A DNA stretch of 64,000 nt, taken from the NCBI GenBank assembly GCA_020746835.1, contig JAGPNK010000009.1, forward strand, positions 1 to 64,000. The letters run 5' to 3'. Every line of letters begins with the position of its first letter. Position 1 is the stretch's first letter. The notes beneath the pieces are model-generated. The model did no database searches. It was given only the letters and a program-made list of their open reading frames with translations, and had not been told where the DNA came from. A program made the position numbers and the translations under genes. Shown in pieces: positions 35,179 through 45,959 of this stretch. Source of the DNA: Stachybotrys elegans. Lineage: Eukaryota; Ascomycota; Sordariomycetes; Hypocreales; Stachybotryaceae.

Positions 35179-37139
35179 TTACAGTCGGCCTTCTGCCTTA
35201 GCTTCTATCACAGGAGTTAGCACATGTCCATGGAGCGCACATAGAGGTGCGAAGATTCTATACGTACCCTTGACTTGTTCAAAGACCTTCAACATCTTCC
35301 TTCTGGCACCAAGAGCATTAACACCGCGCTCCTCAAGAGCCTTATCGTCCAGCTCCACGAGGTCTGTCCATTTCATGTCCTTGAGGTTGTCGGTATACTT
35401 GTGCAGTCGCAAGCTGCGGAGCCAGCTCGGAATATCCTGCAGAAGGCTGGGGTCGGTGGGATCCTCCGGCGGCTTGGAGCTGCCTCGTCTGCCTCTGGGC
35501 GAGCGACCTCTCACTGCATCAGAATGATCGGAGACATATCCTTCATGCCCACTAACACCCAGCTGGCCCAGCATTGACTGCATGCCATTGTTCAGTAGAG
35601 GTGATGACCCGTCATAGGCGCTAAGAAATCCGTTGTGCTGGGGTGACGTGAAGGGTGCCATGGACGCAATTCCAGACTGCATGGCAATCCCAGGAGAACT
35701 GGGACGTGATCGCTGTCCACCTAGGCTCAAGTTTTGCTGGGCTTGAATAGCCATAATCTGTTCCCTGCTCAAGACCTGGCCGTGCTCGTTGATCATCACA
35801 ACATTGGCGCTGGGGATACTCATCCCCGGAGCGCCCGGAGACATGGGGTTCTGCGCATTGCCAGGTGCATCGTTAGATCTCGCGCGACGGTACTTGCGAA
35901 CGTCGTCGAGTGCAAAACGATTGTTGACAGTGGACAGCGCTGCCAGTTTCATAGCAGTTGCATTGGCAACCATTTCTGCCTGCGTGTTCGGATTTCCGTT
36001 GTTAAAGCTTGCTGTCATAGGTGTGTTGACCATCGATGCCCAGTTGCCACTGTTTGCGTGGTAAGGAGAAAGCAGCGGCAGATCATTCGGGCTCTTTTCC
36101 GGCGCAGTCAGAGTGGTGTTCTGAATAACAGAATTGCCGGTCATTTGGGGACGGGGAGACCTCAGACCACCAGCGGAAGGAGGCTGGACGAACTGGCCCA
36201 TGGGTGCTTGTGTTGAGGAGCCCTTCGCACCGCTCGAATCACCACCGGAGTTGGCAGCGCCAGCAGCCCCCCAGGGCGAGGCAGGTCCGGCAGCACCGCT
36301 GTCTCGAGCCTCCTGGGCGCCAGACAGACCGGGGGGACCCATCGATGTCCGTGAATCGATAGCAGCACTGTTCCGGTTGGAAGAAGGGGGGTTGCCAGTC
36401 TGTTGAGTGAACTTGGCCTTCTCCGTAGCAATTGCGGCGGCAGCATCGGGGAACATGGCATTGATAGTCGAAGAATCGAGACCGGAGTGTCTCTTGGACG
36501 AAGAGATCATCGAGTTCCTGGAGAACGAGTTTCGAGCCGAGTCGACGTTGAGCTTGTTCATGGCGTCGCTGAGACGGTTGGACATGGGGTCTGTTGGGAG
36601 GTTAGCCGTTGTCATCGACTTTACAGGCCATCAAAGAGTATCAGACCTTTATCAAAGTTGGCCGGCGAAAGCATGCTGGACATGGGGTGATTCTTGCCCA
36701 TTTGCTGCAGGACCTGGATGAAAAAGCGGATCTGAACCTGCGTGGTCTGCTGCAAGAGGGCATACAGAGCAGCAGTGCGCTCTGCTTCGCTCAAGACCCG
36801 AAACCATTGTTCGATGGCACTGAGCTCGTCCTTGAAATCTTGGTCCAAAGTTGCAGCTGCCATTTCCTCCAACGTTGTTTCGTTTTGGTCAATGTCCGCA
36901 ATCCATTGCTGAGCAATCTTGTCCTGAGAGTCGGTTTCCGAGGTTGTCTGACCAGCATAGAAGTCCGACGAGGGTCGAATGCGACTGGAAGGGGGTGTGC
37001 CAGAGAGCGCAGCCATATCAGCGGATGCCCGAAGTGCACTACCGGAACCAACGGCCCTCGACGAGGGTGGACGGAGGGTCGATGCCGTGTTAGCCTCGGG
37101 AGTGCTATTACGATTGCCGATAAGATGATTTCCCGACAT
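35179..37139 (-). CDS. VTS1: Vts1-like SAM-domain RNA-binding protein
   Basis: Vts1/Smaug proteins bind CNGG-type RNA hairpins through a SAM domain and promote mRNA deadenylation and decay in the cytoplasm. Three exons give 613 residues: 37,139-36,647; 36,590-35,268; 35,204-35,179. The SAM domain lies at about residues 547-605 ([20 protein letters not shown] ... [16 protein letters not shown]). The last exon encodes only the end of the terminal EAKAEGRL peptide, and the joined reading matches the usual short tail after the domain. A conserved N-terminal helical segment (about 75-165) precedes a long Ser/Pro/Asn/Gln-rich low-complexity middle. Intron 1 has an unusual GTCTGA donor but a good GGCTAACC branch site, and splicing it restores the family-like ANFDK-DPMSNRL junction. 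Start chosen at MSGNH; an in-frame ATG three codons upstream (37,148) is possible. Confidence 0.92.
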
Positions 37140-38910
37140 ATTGATCATTATCCGATCGTCAACCGATGGGCGAAGAAACGAGGAAACCAGTTCGTGAAGG
37201 AATGAGAATTGACTTGGCCGTGGCGAAAGACGGGAAAGGTTGATTGAAATAATTCTTTGCTGTCGACTCCTGCAGTGACCGGCTGACCTCAAAGGAGCTT
37301 AAGACAACGAAGAGAGGAATAGACGTGCTATTGCATAATTTGCTCTTCAAGGAGCGCCGTCAAAAGGGATCTGTGAGTTGGGGGTATGTGGTCAGAATCA
37401 CGCAAGATCAGCGAGCGGCAAGAGGATGTCCGCAACCACTAGAAAAGGGGACAGGATGTCTGGGACGTACCGTACACAGAAATGGATCTGAATAGGTAAC
37501 GGGAAACGACGACTTCTGCTTCCAGGCAGACAACGAAAGGTCTGGGTTGCTCACGCCGCTGGCAGTGCGGAGCTAAATCCTGCAAAAGGAAGATTCGGTC
37601 AGGGTCGAGGAGGAGACATGTGGCCTGCTTGCTTCGACATCCTACTAAATTTATGTACTCGGCGCCAGAAATAATTTGGAAGACAGGATAAAGGGAAGTA
37701 CCCGAACATTACCCAAGAGGACCTAGAGGCCCGTTCGCTGTGCCTTATTCGTTGGCCCGTCTTGTCTCGAGTTGTTTGCCTTGTACTGATACCTTAGCTG
37801 AGGGCCAAGCACACCTTTGGGTACCTACAACCGACCGACCCACCATTGCCCCTGATGGCATCCGCTCCCTTTCCGACAACAAGACCTGAATTCTGAGCAC
37901 AGTACTCCGTAAGCTTCGTTCACTTGGCGAATGTGCTTATTGCTTATGCAGTCAGGTAAATGCGACGCGTCACATTGTTACAGGAGAGAGAAGAGTGCTA
38001 AACTAAGCAGTTCTTTCCCTCAGTACTTCTGGTTGGCAGCCCCCGGTGTCTGCAGCCCACACTCCTTAAATTGAGGCGCCGCCTTTTGTTCTTACCTCAT
38101 ACTCTGTGCGCCGCTTCCTTGGTTTCTATTATTGGCCATAAGAAAAGGGGACGGAGAAGGTGTTCTTATTTAGTTATTTATTATTTTATTTTTTCATCAT
38201 TCCCAGGAGCGAACAATCCGACCTCGATCAACACTGTTCTCAGAGGGACATGTTCTTTTCTATTTCGGCTTAATTTCCCTTCAACGGATCTGGTCGTATG
38301 AAAGGCAACCAGGCGAGCCGCTTCATGTGTTGATACATCACCGGGAGCATAGGGAGTGAAATGTCTACGCGGGCCCAGCTTAGCTATGATGATTCAATAG
38401 CGAGTCGGCTTAACACGAGGGTACCAAGTTCTCAAGGTGGGGTGGAAACAACCAGCATCATACCAAATATACACCGTCACTTGCGATAGCTTGCACGAGA
38501 TGCAACATTCTGGGCCGCTGATTCAACATCACGTTAGGCAAACTGAAATCATGCGAACATTGGTAGGCTTTACCACGAATACCAGTTCTCCGAGTACAGA
38601 TGCCTGTACTCCAAGCCACTGTGATTCACGCATTTCAAACCAAATACCCATAACGTTTGCATCATCAAGCCACTGCTGCTCGTCATCTTCCTCCCTGATG
38701 ATACTTTATTGGAGGCGCGCACAAACTTGGTGTCGCAAGACTGCCAACCAGTGATGGTAAGCCGTATTCGTGGCTGTCGGCGTATAGAGTGATGGGTTGA
38801 AGTAATCATGTGGCATTCATGATCTATGGTGCTAGCTCGAATGTGGGCTGCGTTTGCAAATGACCCGAGCCGATTGAACCTCCTTTCCTAAACGCCGGAT
38901 TGACGAGCAT
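37140..38910. other. Intergenic: VTS1 upstream and eL29 downstream region
   Basis: About 1.8 kb without a supportable gene. The part near 37,140-37,650 probably includes the VTS1 5' UTR, and a pyrimidine-rich AT stretch lies near 38,160-38,210. The short open frames here have no recognisable family and no codon structure resembling their neighbours. Confidence 0.5.
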
Positions 38911-39287
38911 TTATGCAGTCTCCCGCTTGCCCTCCTTGAGCTCCTTCTGCAACCCACTCAGTTAGCATCTCAAAAGGTGACTAGATGGGAAAATATCGTA
39001 CCAGAGCCTTCATGGTGCCGTGAAGAGCATGTCGGTGGTTTCGGCGGAACTTGGGATCCGTACCCTTGAGCGAAGGGTATCTCGAAGTCTTAGGCTTCTT
39101 GATTCTGTATTCGGTCAGCCTCTGAGAGGCACGATTCATGGGGCGGCATCGACTGACCCGTTGCGGTGCGCCTTGCGCGACTGGTTGTGCTGAGACGAGT
39201 TCTTAGACTCTGTTGAGTTTAATTGTCAGTAATCATGAATTGCAAGGAACCCGATATCCTGTCATGAACACGCGACTTACTGGCCAT
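38911..39287 (-). CDS. RPL29: 60S ribosomal protein L29 (eL29)
   Basis: A small basic component of the large ribosomal subunit. Four exons encode 65 residues: 39,287-39,281 (only seven bases: ATGGCCA), 39,209-39,158, 39,104-39,002 and 38,946-38,911. The product starts MAKSKNSSQHNQSRKAHRNG and continues with IKKPKTSRYPSLKGTDPKF and RRNHRHALHGTMKAL, the hallmark of eL29 throughout eukaryotes, at the family's usual length. Introns are 71, 53 and 55 bp with GTAAGT, GTCAGT and GTACGA donors. The three introns in 198 coding bases, and the tiny first exon just after the start codon, are typical of ribosomal protein genes. It is too finely split to show as one open frame. Confidence 0.97.
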
Positions 39288-39566
39288 GGCTGCTCTTTGG
39301 AACTCGGGCTGTCGAATTGAGGAAGATCGCAAGTTTCGAGAATATGATTCAAAAATAATCGTGCGGCAATACCCCGTGAGCCCTAGATTGGGTGCGGCAC
39401 ACGTGGGGTACTGATGACATAAGCTTCGTTTTAAGGGTTGAGCTGTTGCAAATGAATAACCAGACAAGCTTGAGCGCATTGACCATATCGAGTGGACCTG
39501 TTTAATGCATCTTTGTTCTACAGCTAGCGATTACTATGGCATGTCTCAACCACCATGTGAATACCC

Positions 39567-39602
39567 AAAAGTGTGTGTGTGTGTGTGTGCGTGTGTATTT
39601 GT
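39567..39602. repeat. (GT)n microsatellite
   Basis: A run of GTGTGTGTGT with single interruptions (GC, ATTT) lies between the eL29 start (39,287) and the ANT1 stop (39,699). Confidence 0.85.
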
Positions 39603-39698
39603 GTACAAAAAGTCACTCTAAATCAACCAGATGCCGCATCTATCTACAGCATAGAGCCAGTCCCCAGAGTGGATTGCCTAGGTGCTGAAGCGACCAAT

Positions 39699-40860
39699 TT
39701 ACGCCGATGCTTTCAGAGGGCTGGGCAAGCTGCTTGGTGGTATCGACTTGGCCGCCTCTCGAATGCGAGATAGCCAAATTGATTTGAGGTATCTCACGAA
39801 AAGGACAAACAAGAGCTCAACCCTATGAGAAGGTCAGCGGCTGACTTCCAGGGATAAAAATGGGGATTTACCGTTCTTTGGTCATCATGAGGATCCCCTG
39901 CACGAGGAAACCCTTGAAGATTTGAGGAGCAATGCCTTTGAACAAGCCCAGGCCACCCTCATGCTCGACAATGAACTTCATGACTTCGATGAAACTCTCA
40001 AATGGCTTTCCCCCTCGCTGTGGAGGTGGCTTCGACTGCAAGCCTACCTTGGCAACGATGAGTGGCTGCGTAACGATTGTAGCCAGTGCCTTGGACATGG
40101 CTCCCAGCACTACACTGCGGTTATCACGTGTCCTACGTCAACATGGTGTCGGGTAACTTACAAAAGGCCTCGCCCGGCTTCAGGTTCGATTTCCCAGGGA
40201 AAAAGACTTCCTTCAGTCGTTCATATGCGCCGTATGTGATTGCTGGGTTCACGACAAGGACAAGACTGGCCTTCAGTCCTCTCCAGAGGCCAGATATGCC
40301 ATCCGGCCCGTCTATTACCTCACGGGCAGTGTCAATGAGGCCTTTGCGATCTTCTCTTCTCGCTGTTTGCTGGCGCGTCGTCACAACAGCGACCGGGATC
40401 GTAAAAAGTTGAGCCACAGCCCCCGCAACGGCGCCGAGCGCAAGTTCGGCGGCAGTAGAAGGCGATGCCCCTGCCTTGGAATATTGGAGATATAGCGACC
40501 TAACGATCGTATACCAGTAGAAATAGGCGAAATTCGTTGATGCGACACCAAGGAGCGAGCCGTTGATGCCAGCATAGAGACCTTTGATGCCGTCATCTTG
40601 TACGATGCGGGCGATTGCATCCCAAGTTGAGGCATAATGAGGCGTTTCAGGGTCGCCTACGGAATTGGCTGAACGCACCTGAACTTGAAGCCTCGTTTTG
40701 ACACTGGTGATGGCCGTTAACTCACGATGAGAAACATATCAGGTACAAGACTGGCTCACATGTCCAAAGGATACACAAGGGCATTGGCAAGCACGGCACC
40801 AGAAGCTCCGGCAACAGCACGGCCCCAAGGAGAGATTTCTGGTTTGGATTGTCCAGCCAT
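39699..40860 (-). CDS. ANT1: Peroxisomal adenine nucleotide carrier (Ant1/PMP47-type)
   Basis: A mitochondrial-carrier-family protein that exchanges ATP for AMP across the peroxisomal membrane, fuelling acyl-CoA synthesis for fatty-acid beta-oxidation. Four exons give 334 residues: 40,860-40,760; 40,703-40,162; 40,109-39,872; 39,822-39,699. The three carrier repeats are visible: YPLDIVKTRLQ (residues 30-40), TIPVAVVTTRQQ in the second repeat, and TQPLIVAKVGLQSKPPP in the third. The second repeat starts with the SSLLGVASTNFAYFYWY-like block, and a conserved VQGILMMTKERVELL lies near the C-terminus; these distinguish the peroxisomal clade. Introns are 52-56 bp. The second intron uses the more distal TAG acceptor (40,110-40,112), because the nearer CAG breaks the frame. 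Upstream in-frame ATGs exist, but residues before MAGQSKPEISPW do not look like carrier sequence. Confidence 0.95.
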
Positions 40861-42332
40861 GGTCTGTATATCCACGAGGAATGGCAGGGAAAACTGAAGT
40901 TTCGCCTTTTCGGAGAGATGCGGAGGCTGAAGCTGCACAGGAGGGAGCTGATGAGCCGATGTAGTTTTGTGGATGAGCTGACGAAGGGCGGAAGTGCAGA
41001 GCTGAGCTAAGATTCCCCAATATGGGTTGAGGAATGGCTGATATACGCTGGTAGTCTTGCAATCTTGTGGCAGCCTCGATATGGAGTTATGCTGTAGCGA
41101 TGAGAAGCATGGCGATGCAGACCATTCACACCTTGACTCGGCTTCCTGGCTTCCTGCTGCAGACAGACAGCCGTGTTTTCTTGGGTGAGCTGACGGTCGC
41201 CCAACGGTCTGGAAAGCAGTTGAAGAAGGGCCCAATGTTTCAGTAACCAGGAATTGGGTAAATGGGGAAATGGTTCTGAGTTCAAGATATGTAGAATGAT
41301 GATGGGATGTGCAAGGGTACGGTAGTACACTGGCTAATTCTGGACCTCGGCCCCAGAGCCCGGCAGATGAACCAGGGACATGGTATCCCCGTGTGAAAGT
41401 GGCTGGGCGAAAACCTCGGTTGCGCGGTTAGGTGGCCCAGTACCCAGCGATACATCACGAGCACGTTCCCACTCTAATGCTAGGGCGGATCAACACGTTT
41501 TCTAGCAGTCTTCCAGGTATTCCGGTGTACCGACGCCCTGTTCATGACTCAAATTGCCCACCTCCTAATGCCTCTCAGTTATTCCATCTGTCCAGGCCAA
41601 AGCGACACATATCCCTTTGCCCTTCATCTTGATACCTATACTATATACTCGCTATCCCTTTAGGCAATTCTTGTTGCATACTCTTCATGCAAGACTTTGG
41701 CTTGCTCTCGGCTCAGGTTTACAGCGTCCCAGGTATATCCGAATGATTTTCCATGTCTAGGGATGGTGTCTATCGGTATGCTTTGAGGTTGATTGCCCGC
41801 GAACGAAGTACAAGTGTTGCAGCTTGAGAGGACAGAGCATGCGTCGCTTTTATCTCAAGCAAGTATTTTGGCAGAAAGCGCATGAAGACCCCAAGACCTT
41901 AAATCACCGATAAAGCTTGGGATAGCAGCATGTATAATCACCAGGGCTCTGCACAGCTGAAATAAAACCATACAGCTTTCCGGATGGGAGATGGAACTTC
42001 TTCAAACCAAGAACCTGTGGCCAAGGCAACACAGGCTCGATTATCAAATCCAAGTCCCAAGCCCAAGGATCAATCTCGTAGTACTCCGTACAAGCGTAGG
42101 TACTAACTCCGTACATGAACCCCACTTGCGCATCACCCATGGATGCTTGACCCCGCGGCGTCACCGCGGGGCATCAGTACCAAGTCATCGCTCAGATCCT
42201 TTCTCTTCACGTTTCGCATCCTCTTTGCTGGGTTTCTCTAGTTTCCTGGTGCATGCTGAAGCTATGGCCTGAACCCCAACGCTCTGAAAGCAAGTGTGAG
42301 TGTGGCTAGGTCAGACAGCCACAAGCGGAGGG
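40861..42332. other. Intergenic: divergent ANT1 and palB upstream region
   Basis: About 1.5 kb between divergent genes. No convincing coding frame. It includes one GCCAAG word (42,020-42,025), which matches the PacC consensus GCCARG known for pH-regulated genes, and a GC-rich hairpin listed separately. Confidence 0.5.
42151..42171. promoter_or_regulatory. GC-rich perfect hairpin upstream of palB
   Basis: CCCCGCGG, loop CGTCA, CCGCGGGG: an 8-bp perfect inverted repeat 162 bp before the palB start codon. The half-site CCGCGG is itself palindromic. It may be a binding site or an RNA hairpin in the 5' UTR; the role is unproven. Confidence 0.4.
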
Positions 42333-45259
42333 ATGGAGAGGAAAGCCCTGGTAAGCTACTATTTCCCAACGCCCAACCTCGCCTTAGCTTTGCCTTGTCC
42401 CACCATCTGCAGCTCATATTCACACCATTATGCAAGTTCCTGGATGAACAGAAGTTGACTAGATGGCAACCCTATATGTAGGCTGCAGAGTCACTTATTG
42501 CCGGCTCCGATGGCACCGACGCGCTGAACCATGCCATTCGGGCAGCCGAGCTCTATATGCTCGCCGCGAAGGAGGCATCGAGCAAGACTACTGCCGCCCG
42601 TCTACGCCGCAAATGCCAACAGCTCATTGCTTTAGCGGAGCAGCTCAAGGGGCAGCAAAACCGGGATGGCGGGTCGTCACTCTTGCAGGGCTCTTCACGC
42701 CTCCATGGCAACGATTTTCCGCCCTGGGACTCTGAACCCTCAGAATCCGAGTTTGGGCTCTCACCAGGAGAAGAACCATATACGTAGGTTCCAAGAAGCC
42801 CCGTGATGCGCCGATTCCAAAAGCTACCAATTCATGCTTGGCCCCAGCCGGTCAAGCACATGGCATCTATCCTCAGCACTCCTTGAGAGACGTGGACAAC
42901 CCACATGATCCAATATTGTTGACACCCTATCTCCAGGGACAATGCTGCATTCTCCATGTCACCCGCACAAACCGCAATCCTCGACTCCTGGGTCAGGCCA
43001 AAAGACTTATTCCGGGCCACGCCCAAGCTTAATCACGGAAATGACAGCAGCGAACTGGATGACGAGGCCATTTTCATGGCAGCAACCCCCAATGCTGATC
43101 TTACTCAAGACGTCACTACGGATTGCTCAGTGGTTGCAGGTCTCTCTGCTGCCATCAGAGTCTTAATAGGAAATCAAGCGGTTGGTTGACATGATCCCCC
43201 TGACCCGTTGATTCCCCTCCCCCGGTCTAACGCCTCTCTTCTGTCGGACAAGGTGCTGGCTTCCATATTTTACCCGTATGATCACAAGGCTGGCCGGCCA
43301 CGTCTATCCGCATCTGGGAAATACGTACTTCGCATGCACTTCAATGGCTGCGACCGCCGCGTTGTCATTGATGACAGGCTCCCATCATCACAGAATGATC
43401 GTACACTGTTCGTGGTAGACCGCCAGAATCCAAGACTGCTCTGGCCTGCTCTACTGGAGAAGGCATATCTGAAGGTAAGGGGAGGCTATGACTTTCCCGG
43501 CAGTAATTCTAGCACCGACTTATGGGTGCTCACTGGCTGGGTCCCCGAGCAAGTCTTTTTGCAAAGGTATGTCCCCTCTCCTCCCTGCCTGACGGTTTTC
43601 TTTGTGTTGAGCCCAAATAGTGAGGATTTCGACCTGGACGAAACCTGGGCAAGAATCAAATCTGCTCATGACTCCCAGGATGTCGTCGTCACCCTTGGTA
43701 CGGGAAGGACATCTGGCGAGGAAGAAGAAATATTGGGCCTCATCGGCGAGCATGACTATGCTGTACAAGACCTGAGTGCTACAGGAGGAACTCGCCGGAT
43801 GCTCATCAAGAATCCATGGTCCAACGGGCCTGTATGGAAAGGTGCCGGCTGGTCCCCAGCCAAACACATTGTCTGCAGTGACCCAGTGTCTCTCGCATCC
43901 CCCGACGGAAAAGCCACTGAACCCTTAAATCCAGGCTCCATATGGGTGTCACTTGAAGATGTAGCGCAGAACTTCGAAGCTATGTATCTCAACTGGAACC
44001 CACGTCTCTTCCCCCATCGGCAAGAAACTCACTTTACATGGGAGTTACCCCCGAAAAATCTCTCGGCCTCGCTTGTCCGCAATCCCCAATTCTCACTTAC
44101 TTCGTCCAAAGGTGGACTGGTTTGGGTTTTAGTCAGTCGACATTTTGCCGATGCTGAGCTCGACATAGCGCGCAACAAAGCCGGTTCTATGGCCGCCGTT
44201 TCCTGTCGTCTTGGCTTCATGAGTATCCTTCTATTCGACAACAACGGACACAAAGTACAGACTAGTGATGCAGCGACATACCGTGGGCCCTATGTCGACT
44301 CACCTCAGACTCTTGCTCGGTTCCGTATTACGCCTGGTAAACCCTATACGATAGCAGTGGACCAGTTCGAGCTACCTCTTCCGACGTATACTTTCACCAT
44401 GTCTATATTCTCTGCGCATCCACTGCAAGTTCATCCCGCCATGGACAAGATGTCTCATGCGAAAGAACAGCTGGGCGAATGGGGCAGACGAACTGCTGGT
44501 GGTAATGCTTCTCGACCAACATATTTTACGAATCCTCAGTACACTCTCAAGGTCCTGAACTCAACACCACTCTCTGTTCTACTATCAACGGACAACAGAG
44601 ATTTTCATGTTCATGTCGACGTGGTGTGGGCGCAAGGCAAACGCGTCATGTCGATCCGAGAACGAGACCTGGTCACCTCCTCTGGTGAATATCGTCGGGG
44701 ATGTGCCTTGGCAGATGCTGCGAGCGTCGACCCTGGCACTTATACCATTGTCTGTTCGACCTTTGAACCTCAGCAGTTTGCCTCATTCGCTCTTCGGGTG
44801 TCTTCCATGGTTCCTCTGGAATTGACTCCGATACTTCCGGATATGGCCGGCAAGTTACGCTTTGCGTTGGATCCTGTAAATCTTGCCACAGGGGAGGAGA
44901 AGCGCCGGGCCTTCATCTCTCTATCACGTCTGGCTCGGGTTTATATATCTGTCCATACAACGGACCCGTCCGCTGCCCAGCAAACGAACCGAACACTCTC
45001 TATGCCCATGATCCGAGCTTCGGTTGTTCGGGGATGGGGTCCTGAACAAACTACCGTCGCCGCAACAGGTGATGGAGACTTCCTGGAGCCTACATTTGCA
45101 CTCAGGAGTCGGGAATTCGACTTGGAACCGCAGAGGTCCAGCAGAGATGGCATATGGCTATTGCTTGAGAATATAGGGGCGTCCGATACAGTTTGCGGTA
45201 TCAACTGTGAGCTTTACAGCGACTCGGAGGTGGTTTTGGGGCACTGGGAAACTTTGTAA
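42333..45259 (+). CDS. palB: Calpain-like protease PalB/Rim13 of the ambient-pH pathway
   Basis: PalB/Rim13 is the cysteine protease of the ESCRT-linked Pal/Rim pathway that cleaves and activates the transcription factor PacC/Rim101 at alkaline pH. Five exons encode 838 residues: 42,333-42,350; 42,482-42,783; 42,937-43,180; 43,253-43,566; 43,621-45,259. An N-terminal MIT domain (about residues 10-62, NHAIRAAELYMLAAKEA) should bind ESCRT-III. The calpain core shows Cys170 in DCSVVAGL, His337 in GEHDYAV and Asn357 in IKNPWSNG, the complete catalytic triad. The rest is the PalB-specific C-terminal beta-rich region. The 18-bp first exon (MERKAL) was chosen because the frame before AAESLIAG hits a stop (TAG) that serves as acceptor. 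Intron 3 has a weak GTTGGT donor and ACAAG acceptor. Intron 4 (54 bp) is frame-neutral, but removing it gives the expected VFLQSEDFDLDETW. Confidence 0.93.
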
Positions 45260-45959
45260 ATAGATCACGAAAGCTCAGTGTACAAAAGGAAGATCTTGAG
45301 GATATATTTACTGATTGAATATATAAACAGTAAGCCCAAATCGCCGTAGGCAATATGAACATGAACACAGGGACGCGTAACGAGAGCCACCCATCATCAT
45401 CTTAAATCGTGCATAACTTCTCCCGACGCCATCTTCGCCCCATGACTTCCGGATATCAGCGCTAGCCAGGCAGATTGCCAGGACAAGAAGTGAAAAGAGA
45501 AATAACCAAACCCCTAGAGCAAGATAAGAAGGTAAAGCTGATCTGCAAATAATGTGCAATAAACCTCGATGCGTAGCCTCGACATATGCAGTAAGCAACA
45601 AAACCCTCCTCAAGTGTAAAGCCAATGAACTTAAAATCGGCGATGAAGACGCAGAGAAAATGCGAAACAAGTTTTTTTTCGTGGCTTGGCACCAACAAAG
45701 GCAAGCAAAAACAATTCGAAGCTCCCAATAGAAGCGTCGATACGAATCGGAGACGTCAAGGCATTATTGCTGCCAACCCAGGACTTCACCCCCGTCGTTT
45801 CCCATGATGCCTCCTCAAATGAGGCGCGTTGTAGGGACGCAAAAAGTCTTAGACAACAAAGGGGAAAGAATGAGGGAAAGCAAGTGGCGAGACATGTGCA
45901 GGGAAAAGACGAAACGCTCATGAAAGTTTGAACAATGACATGACAGCTAAACAAGCTCG
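45260..45959. other. Intergenic between convergent palB and C2H2 gene
   Basis: Seven hundred bp between the two stop codons. It presumably holds both 3' UTRs. No gene or repeat recognised. Confidence 0.5.

Noticed and set aside
36609..37205. 198-codon plus-strand open frame
   Set aside because: Antisense shadow of VTS1 exon 1, whose frame is supported by family similarity.
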